This document shows positions 53,060 through 62,957 of a stretch of DNA of 64,000 bases, piece after piece; position 1 is the first letter of the stretch, and every line of letters starts with the position of its first letter. Origin of the DNA: Riptortus pedestris (lineage: Eukaryota; Arthropoda; Insecta; Hemiptera; Alydidae); NCBI GenBank assembly GCA_019009955.1, contig CM032233.1, positions 18,586,501-18,650,500 of the forward strand, read 5' to 3'. A program made the position numbers and the translations under genes. Under the pieces are notes generated by a model. That model ran no database searches and was not told the origin of the DNA. It saw nothing but the letters and a program-made list of their open reading frames with translations.

Positions 53060-53990
53060 AGCCTAAAAATCATTTAATGGTTTGATATAGCTAGGAAGAG
53101 ATCCCGGAAGTTCACGAACAATTGCTCCATCTCGTCGTCTATTTGTCTTAATACTTTGAACCCATAACTTTTCGTCATCTTTAAAAAATCGCCTTCTTAT
53201 CCAAACACTTGCCATGAAATATTGAATTCCTATTGTAATTTTAAAACATTTTCTTAATTGCTGTATTCGAAGTGCGAAGAAGAAATTGCTTCATTAATCG
53301 ACCTGAGCTCACCAGTATGGGAATGCTAACAACATCTGCCTTAAAAACTGTATCCATGTTCATAACCTCGTGAACGATAAAGTTTATTATTATTATTATT
53401 ATTTGTTAACGTCCACTTTTTGCAACTAAGGCTAATTGGGACGGGTTATCTACAGGTTACCACCCTTTTCTATCCAGGGTGGGACTATGGATTTTATTTA
53501 ATGAATTTCCTCACTAAATAAATTCCTAACTGATAAAGTTTAATTTTTCTCATGTGTTAATTCCTAAATTACAGGACCATCATCACAGCATACAACATAC
53601 CTAATTTGACTAATCTTGTTTTTAAATCCAACTGTATTAAGAGCAACTCCAAATGATGTAATCCCCTCCCCTCTAAATAAGCCATTAGTCTTAATCACTC
53701 ATCATTGATTTAGTTTATTTTCAATGATACAGGATTTTACTAATTTCGGATTGTAAAATATCAATCTGCGGGCCAGTTTTTGTTTTTCCTTCTAGGAGTT
53801 CCTTCAGGATACTCTGGGAATCTTGTAGAACTGTATGAAGTGTTCAGTCTTGAACACCAATTTTAATTTTTAACCGTGGTGATGCGGCTAAATGTTCCAC
53901 CAAATCGTTGGCACATTCAGATACATAATCCTTGACATTTCTTGAGCTGAATTTGCATTACTTTCGGCTTGAATTTCTTGTGTACAATGA
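53060..53990 (-). pseudogene. Decayed intronless coding-like sequence, family unknown
   Basis: Read on the minus strand, several consecutive pieces look protein-coding but are broken by stops and frame shifts. They are VKDYVSECANDLVEHLAASP, then TLHTVLQDSQSILKELLEGK and TGPQIDILQSEISKIL, then NTVGFKNKISQIRYVVCCDD. Then come EVMNMDTVFKADVVSIPILV and SSGRLMKQFLLRTSNTAIKK. The last frame (53213 to about 53067) is open: MASVWIRRRFFKDDEKLWVQ, SIKTNRRRDGAIVRELPGSL, PSYIKPLNDF, stop, followed at once by AATAAA. No introns are evident, which suggests a retrocopy. The SINE at 53387-53531 interrupts it. I do not recognise the parent protein. Confidence 0.45.
53387..53531 (-). mobile_element. tRNA-derived SINE, 5'-truncated copy 3
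   Basis: It has the SINE body (GTGGACGTTAACAAATAATA tail side, ACCCGTCCCAATTAGCC, CCACCCTGGATAGAAAAGGG) but lacks the tRNA-like head. It is flanked by perfect 11-bp target duplications GATAAAGTTTA at 53376-53386 and 53532-53542. The tail is (AAT)n. Confidence 0.85.
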
Positions 53991-55301
53991 ACTTCATGCT
54001 ATATTAAGCAAAACTGATTTGTAGTATAATATAAAATAACTACTTTTATTTTAACCATCTAATCGAGTAAGTAGATTTGAAATCAATCATTAATGTACTC
54101 ATTTGAAATCGTTTTGAATATTCGCGCAATGAGTCCAACATTAAATACCTGAAGGACTCCTGTCTAAACTAGTAGTAAAACTTAATGCACTGACCGCTTT
54201 TCTGCTGGCTAAAAGCAAGGTTTGTCAAGAACTGTTGCTCCTTAGAGATTAGAAAATGTATTTTCTCTAAGTAATACTTTGCATGTTAATGATATGGATG
54301 CACGCTTTGACCTTCAGCCGATATCAATAGATCTTAGAGAAGCACGAGGCTGTCAAAGTCTATGCGATGATGCCATAAGTGTATGTAGTTGATTGATTGG
54401 GGTATACGAACGACAAGTATATCTATTAGAAGATGGAATAGCCAACAGGGTACGCCTATTCAATATAATTAATAGAAAACCAATACTCTATGCTCATCTT
54501 AATAGATGCACGTGTTAGGCAACTAAAAATGTCTCGCGTGTACATTTTCGTGAAATACTTGAGCCGCTAGTAGATACACATTTCTAGGCCTTATAGGATT
54601 TGTTAATATGATTTGGGCAATCAACAACTAGGTCATTATGCCCTTTATTGTAGTATAATGCTGTTTACAAGTCCCTGTTTTACTCTATGTCTTAAATAAT
54701 ATCAACTAATATATTGTAAATACCGCTCTTGTCATATCCTAAGGGTATTAAATTTACTAATTTTCTGTACAATTATTTCTTAACTAAATCTATAAATACA
54801 TTATTTATATTTACTTAAAGATGTGTGCTAGTAACACGAGTTATGTTGTACTTATTTACACTTCTTACTACTGGCTTAATATTTTATAACTGCCTTTATA
54901 TTTGGCCAATCATTAATAATTATTGTACATTTTTTAATTCTGGCAATATACTTACTTATCCTATATAATAATACTATATACACTTTTTTCATTATATATT
55001 ATATTACATAAACATTTATTTTTTCCCATACAAGTACATATTTTCAACTGGCATTATAATTAGCCAATATTACAATTAAATGACTTTACATTTAATGTAT
55101 TTCCTTTTTTTTATTTTTTGAAAGTAATTACAATCAATTTATCACACACTTACTCATACATACACTTACTGCAATTTTTTTTAAATAGATAAAAGCCAGC
55201 TTATATTATCAGAATTCCTGTAAGTCCAGGGATTCTCATAATCCAATCTGATAATCTCGGTCGTATAGTCATTATGCTAAGCCGTACCGAAAGCACCTTA
55301 A
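53991..55301. other. Unassigned AT-rich DNA
   Basis: No coding, RNA or repeat structure was recognised; there are many TTAATATTTA-type low-complexity runs. Confidence 0.5.
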
Positions 55302-55387
55302 TAAAAGTCCTTCACGCAGGGGCTGCGTTAACTTAGCAGATTTCCCATGAGCTGGTTTAACAGTGTTGATCTACTCTTCCCATATAT
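55302..55387 (+). repeat. R1 left-end fragment
   Basis: TAAAAGTCCTTCACGCAGGG then GCTGCGTTAACTTAGCAGAT starts a forward R1 copy that stops after about 85 bp, where a reversed R1 copy begins. Confidence 0.65.
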
Positions 55388-55700
55388 TAGCAGATTTCCC
55401 TTAGGGTGAATCAGCTATTGAGGTTGTACTAATGATGGGATTTTCAAAACATTTCTTCAAATGCCTATCGATCCTACCTAGGAGATGACGAAAAAGAGGT
55501 CCGTTCAATATTGTATACATATATTTGTCTGTTATGGCTCTAGCGGTCGCAATTTTTGTTTGATCTATACCAGACCCGATATTTAAACGTTTCATGTAAA
55601 AATGAAGATCAAGTTCGTTAACGGTTAAAATCGGACTAGTGGGGGGGGGGGGGTTAGAGGGGGGAATTTCGAACATTGAAATATCTCCGTTATTATACTT
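55388..55700 (-). mobile_element. R1 repeat, reverse orientation, right half
   Basis: It starts with the reversed right end TAGCAGATTTCCCTTAGGGT then GAATCAGCTATTGAGG. It continues GATGACGAAAAAGAGGTCCG, GCTCTAGCGGTCGCAATTTT, AGTTCGTTAACGGTTAAAAT, a G-run, and ATATCTCCGTTATTAT. The left part is missing. Confidence 0.75.
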
Positions 55701-55937
55701 TAACGTCCCATTCCTATAAGTTTTTTGATAATGAACCATACATATTTGGAGCCTTCTAAAGTGTAAAACCGCCATGGAGGCATATTTTAGACTATTTCCT
55801 ATAACTACATTTGTTGGCTTAACAAAATGAATGGAAAACTGGGCCGTCCACATGTCAACCTACACCATATCCTCTTTAGCTACCCAGCATACTCATCAAT
55901 GGATTAATCCTATTGACTTGATTAAAAGTATGCTTAC

Positions 55938-56384
55938 ATGAGTAGAAGTGGGGTTTGGTGAAGGCTGAAAACTGAAAAATGCAAATATTTCGGTTAATAT
56001 TCAAGATAGAGAATAAATGTATATAACACTATTTATAGTACATTTAATTTGCAATAGGATTTATTCTAAACACTTTTTCGAGCTGACGTGTAGTAACGAA
56101 AATATTTCAAAATTTCCCCCCACTACCCCCCCCCCCTGATCCTATTTCAACCGTTAACGAACTTGAACTGTATTTTTACTTAAAACAACTAAATATTAAG
56201 TTTGACAATGATCAAACAATAATTGCCACCACTAGGGCGGTAACATATATATATATAAAATTTTGAACTGAACTAATTTTCGCCATCTCCTAGGTAGGAT
56301 CGATGGACATTTGAGGAAATTTAACAAATCGCGTCATGAGTACAATCTCAATAGTGGATTTCCCTTAAGACAAATCTGCTAAAA
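55938..56384 (+). mobile_element. R1 repeat, module plus right end
   Basis: GAGTAGAAGTGGGGTTTGGT, GAAGGCTGAAAACTGAAAAA, ATATTTCGGTTAATATTCAA, a C-run, (TA)n and a decayed right end, GATTTCCCTTAAGACAAATC then TGCTAAAA. The left hairpin end is missing. Confidence 0.78.
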
Positions 56385-56639
56385 ATCAATAATGATACAT
56401 TTTCCAAAATGTATTAGCTTTGCTTATTAAGCGTTGAGGAATATATGCTGCTGTCATAAAGTGTCGATGCTCCGTGAATAATGAATTGCATATATGTATT
56501 GCGTTATATAGGTAATAAAAGCAACATTAAAACCTTCAATTCATACTTTAATACTTTTCTATTTTAATGGAACTCCTTTTTTAAAAATACACGTGTAATC
56601 AAGTCTTGATATACGCTTTTTGAGTTGTGTTGCGAGCAA

Positions 56640-56815
56640 GTAGATTGTAGCTAATATAGAGTTAAAAGTCACACACACACAATCACATAAATTTAAATTG
56701 GCAGCTGACTTTCGTCGTCTGTCAGGTAGCGCCGGGGGGGCATTTGAAGAAAGTTTTCCAAAATTGAGTCATTGGAACTTAATAGCTTATTCCCTTTGAA
56801 GGTAGATTTGGTGAA
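56640..56815 (+). repeat. R1 right-end remnant
   Basis: GCAGCTGACTTTCGTCGTCT, GGTAGCG and CATTTGAAGAAAGTTTTCCA, then TAGCTTATTCCCTTTGAAGG match the R1 right flank in a decayed form. Confidence 0.4.
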
Positions 56816-56982
56816 ATGGGAAACTGAAAAGAAAATATTTGATCGTCCAATTTATTTTCTCATTAAATATAGATGAAGTGGAAAGAGAGAAAAATAGAAT
56901 GATATAAGTTCGCAAAATTGCTTTGATGTGTTCAGCCAATATCTGAGCATCCTCGTGATTATATGTGTGTTTCTGAGTTTCA

Positions 56983-57185
56983 AATAAAGTCCGTCACCCA
57001 GAGGCTGCGTAAACTAAGCAGATTTCCCACGTGAAGTTTTACAGTAGGGAAATCTGCCCAATAACAACTGTAGCAGTAAGGGATCTCAAAACCTATTCAC
57101 GAGGGACGAATAGTTACGGAAACGGCCGCCAGAGCTCTCGGCGGAAAGTCCTCTAGTTCCGACCCACTGACTGAGTCAAGTGCAC
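56983..57185 (+). repeat. R1 left-end segment
   Basis: AATAAAGTCCGTCACCCAGA then GGCTGCGTAAACTAAGCAG, AAGTTTTACAGTAGGGAAAT and CAGTTACGGAAACGGCC-like sequence match the left third of complete copies. Confidence 0.65.
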
Positions 57186-57193
57186 GTTACACT

Positions 57194-57309
57194 ATTAGCA
57201 TATTTCAGGGAACTCAGCTATTGAGGTCGTACTCCTGACGTAATTTTCGAAAATTTTCTTCAAATGTCCATCGATCCTACCTAGGAGATGACGAAAATGA
57301 GATCCGTTC

Positions 57310-57366
<57 letters not shown>

Positions 57367-57760
57367 CTCTAGCGGTCTCAATTTTTGATTGATCGTTACC
57401 AAACTCGACATTTAATCGTTTTATGTAGAAAGTAAGATCTAATTCGTTAATGGCTAAAATCGGACCATTGGGGGGTGGGGTTTAGAGGAGCGATTTTCGA
57501 TAAATTCATCATATCTCCGATACTATACGTCGGACGAAAAAAGTGTAATGGTGTAATGTGAACCAATTTTATTGCAATTTAAATTTGCTATAAATATTGT
57601 CATATACATTTATTCTCTATCTTGAATATTAACCGAGGTATTTGCATTTTTATTAAGTGTGTGTGGATAACGGGCTAGATGAGATCGGCTATAGTCGTTT
57701 CTCGTCGTAAGATTCCGAATTAGTTCGGCCGTTTCCGTAACTGTTTCGCTCTCGTGAAAT
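57194..57760 (-). mobile_element. R1 repeat, reverse orientation
   Basis: It starts with a decayed right end, TTAGCATATTTCAGGGAACT. It continues in reverse through GATGACGAAAATGAGATCCG, (TA)n, GCTCTAGCGGTCTCAATTTT, a G-run, CTATCTTGAATATTAACCGA and CGGCCGTTTCCGTAACTGTT. It lies head-to-head with the forward segment at 56983-57185. Confidence 0.75.
57316..57363. repeat. (TA)n tract inside R1
   Basis: About 48 bp of pure TA at the usual R1 position. Confidence 0.9.
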
Positions 57761-57769
57761 TGGTACAGA

Positions 57770-58240
57770 CTCGTTTAACCTTCTTCTTTGTGAGATATAT
57801 GCTAATAAGTTCTGTTCACCCCCCCCCCCTCTTCTTTAGTTCTTGGACTACTAAAATTTGAGTTATTAAAATATAAATTATCTGATTCATTATAAATTTC
57901 AGTACTAGATATAGTAAATAGTTTGCAATAAAGTTAATGTGTTATATTCAGATATATATCAGCAATTGTTTTTCTTTCCGGTGAAGAATATGTCCATCTA
58001 TCTGTTCAGCTCTGAGTGGCTGGCAGACCTATTTGTTTACAATTCAGAAGCCGTTTCCATTGGGAGCTTATTAAAATTCACTGAAAGATTTTACATTACC
58101 GTTTGTATTTATGCTGTAATTTGTAATGAATCAGAATCTGTTTTATCTCAATCACTCAAATTTTAGTAATCCAAGAACAAAAGAAGGGGGGAGGAGATGA
58201 ACCACAGTACGCATTTGCATATATTTCACAAAGTAAAAGT
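57770..58240. repeat. R3 repeat, inverted pair
   Basis: The reverse arm at 57770-57895 (CTTCTTTAGTTCTTGGACTA) and the forward arm at 58120-58240 (AATCCAAGAACAAAAGAAGG) are inverted copies of the segment at 46155-46310. The spacer is about 220 bp and includes a further reversed R3 piece near 58035-58100. Confidence 0.55.
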
Positions 58241-58369
58241 TCAATGAAATCAATATTTGGTATTTAACCTTTTAATGAACTGGTTCATGATATAACAGCT
58301 AATTATTAATATAGCATGAGCAGGAGTGGTAATATACCGAAAGCCGAAACTATAAAATTGTAGCTTTGG

Positions 58370-59210
58370 TGTCTTTTTGTTTGTTTGTTACCTTTTCACG
58401 CATAAACAGCTAAACCGAATTTTATGAAACTTGGTATGTATATTACTACTAACCCTACTTAGACTTTAGGCTATATTAATATATTCTGAGACGAACAGGA
58501 ATGGGGGTTATAAGGGAAACGTGAAATTAAAAATAGCGATATTTCGTTGCGTATTGCTTTTTCGGCAGATATGCACATAACAAAAGTTGTTTATTTTATT
58601 ATTTACAGTACCTTTTGTTATATACACTTTTGTCGTATACCTAAGCATAAATGAGTTAGTAATGTTTTTACAGCTTATAATCATAAGGGAGATTGTAAGC
58701 TGTAATAACATTGCTAGGAACGATCAGGAGTGAAATTAAAAATATCGCTATTTCGTTTCCTATTGATTTTTCTGCAAATATACACAACTGTCGTGTAGTT
58801 TATTTAAAGTAATAATTTATTTTCTTATTTTCTTTTCTACACTTTTGTCGTATACTGAACCATAAACATTATATACTCTAAAAACTATAGCTGGCTTGAT
58901 CAATTTTAAAGGAAAAAAATACTAAACCGAACTCAACTAATATCGGAATGTGGGTTAGTATTAATGCTTCTTTTATAATAAGCTATATTAGCATTTTTAG
59001 GAACCAACAGGAGTCGGGGATATAAGGAAAGCCTGAAATGAAAAATATCGATGTTTAGCTTCCTTTTATTTTTCGGCAAATATGCACATATCAAAAGTTG
59101 TTTGTTTTATTATTTAGAGTAACATTTGTAGTATACACTTTTGTCGTATAAGGAAGTATAAACGAGATATAAATTAAGCTCTATAGCGGGAGCCAACAAT
59201 TTTATTAGTA
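58370..59210 (+). mobile_element. R2 Helitron-like repeat, partial
   Basis: It begins GTTTGTTACCTTTTCACGCA then TAAACAGCTAAACCGAATTT, matching the R2 copies at 61.3 kb and 63 kb. Three diverged monomers follow, around 58496, 58725 and 59008, each with a CAGGAGT.. and AAAAATAGCGATATTTCG-type motif. Neither terminus is present. Confidence 0.65.
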
Positions 59211-59782
59211 CTCATTGTGCTTTTCGTATAGGCAAACTATGAACAATGATGTTATGTTTTTAGACTAATATTTAAGCATTCCTATAGTTAAATATGTAGA
59301 ATAACTGAAGTTGCTAAAATTTAAAGCAAATAAATGAGCGGAAGTTGAGTGGAGACAATAGAGTCTGTACTTGGCAGACCTTTGATCCGGCCGACTTGGG
59401 ACGGCTTTTGGCGGTAGAAGTAGTTGACGCTTAATAATTAAAGTAATGATGTGTTTTAAATTACAGCTAAACTTTAAATGGCGCATTTAAACCAGAAGAA
59501 CGTAAAACTCATTAAACTTTAGATGACAATGACATACGATATTTATTATTTGCTCTTATAGTGATGTTATGTTCTCCCCAAGAAATACTTCTTTAAATAT
59601 CATAAATTATTTAAGGAAACAATGCTAAAGGGGTGTTAAAGTGCACCCATATATAACTGCTAATTATTAACATTGATCCGTTAGTATGTTACACATGACA
59701 AAGAATAAGTAAGTACAACTATGAATACTAAGTTTCATCGTCATTTATGCATTTGAGAATTTCTAATAATGGCTATTAAATA
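59211..59782. other. Unassigned intergenic DNA
   Basis: No recognisable structure; a 73-residue minus-strand frame at 59265-59486 shows no known motif. Confidence 0.5.
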
Positions 59783-60539
59783 CTGTCGACTCTCGCTAAC
59801 ACGAACCTCGATAACACGAAATCCTCGATATCACGAATTATTTTTAATCTCCTTGGAAAAACCTGTCTAACACGAAGAAATTACCATACGTAACACGAAC
59901 TAATTTTCCGGTTATATTTTACCTCTATAACATGAAAAGAGACAAAAATTACCTCTGTAACTCGCAGTTCAGTAGATAAGACGAATTTGATTAGCGCATT
60001 ACCTCTATATCACGATGTTCTCAAAATGGATTTCTTTAACACGAAATCCCGGCGTTCAAGTTGCAACCTGTCGGTGAGTCATAACCGGGGACAAGCGCCT
60101 CTAGTCTGTTTGCAGTCTCGTCTCGGGTATTTTTTATTACAGTGTACCAAGTTAAATGTTTAATTTTGAAGCTGTAAGGGATACAGCAAAGTTTTTTATA
60201 TTTTAATCAACATTGTGACTGATAGTGTTTTTCAGTTTTAAGCAAAGGAAGATTAAGGACTTATTAATCAGTGGAATTAATATTATATTTTCTGTGTTTT
60301 ACCATTTTTTTAATTATGTATATATACATATTTTAATTGATTTAAATATTCGTAAAATATTAAGATTATGTAAATTTGTAGAAGATGTAGGGAATAAATC
60401 ACAGTACATTTTTTTACCTCTGTAACACGAATTTTCATTTAGTTCACCTCTATAACTCGAACTATGCCTAAGACCAACTATACATAGCACGAACAAAAAT
60501 GGCAGTCCCGTGGAATTTCGGGATAGCGAGAGTCGACTG
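59783..60539 (+). mobile_element. pogo/Tigger-like MITE, copy 2
   Basis: The ends are CTGTCGACTCTCGCTAACAC and the reverse of CAGTCGACTCTCGCTATCCC, each flanked by TA. Interior blocks such as AACACGAACCTCGATAACAC and AGGAAGATTAAGGACTTATT match the reversed copy at 24657-25434 along the whole length. It is 757 bp with no transposase. Confidence 0.8.
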
Positions 60540-60761
60540 TACACAAAATAGATAAAATCATTGTTCTTGGGGCTACTTCTGGGAAAATAAATTTGTATTC
60601 TTGCATAGTTTATAACAAAAATGCTGTTCTAATTATGAATTTTGTTGCCTATGGTACTTGAATGATTGCAATCCATGGATATGTATTATATTGTAAACAG
60701 TATTTTGAACAGTGGAGAGAGATTCTTCAAGAACTAATTTTTTATTTTATTCTTTGAGACT

Positions 60762-61249
60762 AAAAAAGTCCGCCACGCAGGGGCTACGTTATCTATGCAG
60801 ATTTCCCAGGTGCGTCCTTATTAGCATTTATCTCAAAACGTAAAAGTTGGATGAGAACCATATTTGGTATTTAGGCTTCAAATAAAGTACTTCATAATAT
60901 AACAGTTTAGTCTTAATATGTAATGAGTACGAATGGGGGTTTACTGAAGACCGAAAACGAAAAAATACAAATAGCTTCGTTAAGAGAGAAAAGATATTGG
61001 AAAAAAAAAAACGTAAATGACAACATTTACATTTGCAATAAGATTAACACAATACAATTTTTCGATCCGAAGCAAAACAATGGAGATATTTCGAATTTTC
61101 GAAATTCTTCCCCTTTAACCCCCCCCCCCTCACAGTGGTCCGATTTTAGCCATTAACGAACTTGATCTTTATTTTTACATAAAACGTTTAAATATCGAGT
61201 AACGATCAGACAATAATTGCGACCACTGGAGCGTTAACAGACATATCTA

Positions 61250-61300
<51 letters not shown>
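60762..61300 (+). mobile_element. R1 repeat, right end replaced by R2
   Basis: Left end AAAAAAGTCCGCCACGCAGG then GGCTACGTTATCTATGCAG. One module (AATGGGGGTTTACTGAAGAC), a C-run and GCGACCACTGGAGCGTTAAC follow. Inside the (TA)n tract it stops and R2 begins. The R1 right end is not found after R2 within the window. Confidence 0.75.
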
Positions 61301-61307
<7 letters not shown>

Positions 61308-62882
61308 TGTAACCTCTGTCTGTACATTGATTTTTTTCGCGAAATTTCACAATAACTTTTCGTTTCACATGTCATAGGCACCATATCTGCATTTTGTTTC
61401 TTTGGTGTCTGTTTGTTTGTTTGTTTGTTTATTTGTTTGTTTGTTTGTTACCTTTTCACGCATAAACGGCTGAACCGAATTTTATGAAACTTGGTATGTA
61501 TATTACTACTAGCCCAACTTAGACTTTAGGCTATATTAATATTCTCTAAGACGAACAGGAGTGGGGGTTATAAGGGAGGCCTGAAATTAAAAATAGCGAT
61601 ATTTCGTTTTCTATTGCTTTTTCAGCAAATATGTCCATAACAAAAGTTGTTTATTCTGTAATTTAGAGTAACTTTTGTTATATGCACTTTTGCCGTATAC
61701 GGAAGTATAAATGAGTTATACGCTAAACACTATAGCGGGAGTCCACAATTTTATTTGGCATAAAAGACTCAACCGAACTAAAACAAACTCGCTATGTGAA
61801 TTAATACTAACGATTTACTTATAATAAGCCATACTAACATTTCTAGGGACGGGCAGGAGTGGGGGTTATAAGGAAGGTCTGAAATTAAAAATAGCGATAT
61901 TTCGTTCCCTATTGCTTTTTCAGCAAATATGCACATAACAAAAGTTGTTTATTTTGTTATTTAGAGTAACTTTTGTAATATGCACTTTTGCCGTATACGG
62001 AAGCATAAATGAGTTATACGCTATAAACTAAAGTGGGAGTCCACAATTTTATTTGGCACTAAAGACTCAACCGAATTAAACCAAACTGGTTATGTGAATT
62101 AGTACTGACGCCTTCATTATAATAAGCTATACTAACATTTTTAGGGACGGGCAGGAGTGGGGGTTATAAGGAAGGCCTGAAATTTATAATAGTGATATTT
62201 CGTTTCCTATTGCATTTTCGGCAAATATGTACATAACAAAAGTTGTTTATTCTGTAATTTAGAGTAACTTTTGTTATATGCACTTTTGCCGTATACGGAA
62301 GTATAAATGAGTTATACGCTAAACACTATATCGGGAGTCCACAATTTTATTTGGCATAAAAGACTCAACCGAACTAAATAAAACACTCAGTATGTGTATT
62401 AGCACTAACGCCTTCCTTATAATAAGCCATTCTAACATTTCTAGGGACGGGCAGGAGTGGTGGTTATAAGGGAGGCATGAAATTAATAATAATGATTTCC
62501 TATTGGGGTTTCGGCAAATATGCACATAACAAAAGTTGTTTATTTTGTTATTTAGAGAAATTTGCTCAACACTTCTTTTCAATATGAACTACCAGGTAAC
62601 TCGCCTGAAAAAATTAATTCAAATGTATATCAATATTTTCTCCTTAATAATTCAAATCTATGCATAATGCACAGGAGACGGGAAATATGACAATATGCAG
62701 GACAGTGAAGTTTTACATAAAAAAATAATTTTATTATTAACAAATGCCAACAACGGGTATTAACCCTAAACACTGGAACGGGTAAATGTCAAAATATTGT
62801 GCAAAGTAAAGCCTTGCCAAAAATATACCATCACCATTCAGCCTCAAATGAATTCCCGAGCGAAGCCGGGTATCTGAGCTAG
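61301..62882 (+). mobile_element. R2 Helitron-like element with four tandem monomers
   Basis: It starts AATTGTAACCTCTGTCTGTA beside a TA tract, then TTTCACGCATAAACGGCTGA. Four monomers follow with CAGGAGT at 61556, 61854, 62152 and 62452, a period of 298-300 bp. Each contains GGTTATAAGG, AAATAGCGATATTTCG and ACAAAAGTTGTTTATT in the better-kept units. The right end is CCCGAGCGAAGCCGGG (a stem-loop), TATCTGAG, then CTAG before T. A 3' hairpin plus CTRR is the Helitron terminus. There is no Rep/helicase ORF, so it is non-autonomous. Confidence 0.75.
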
Positions 62883-62894
62883 TATATATAAATA

Positions 62895-62910
62895 TATCTA
62901 TATATATATA

Positions 62911-62951
<41 letters not shown>
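62895..62951. repeat. (TA)n tract between R2 copies
   Basis: TA repeat with a few CTA steps joining the two R2 copies. Confidence 0.9.

Positions 62952-62957
<6 letters not shown>

Noticed and set aside
55401..55853. 150-residue minus-strand frame
   Set aside because: It lies largely within a reversed R1 copy, and the peptide is not conserved among other R1 copies.
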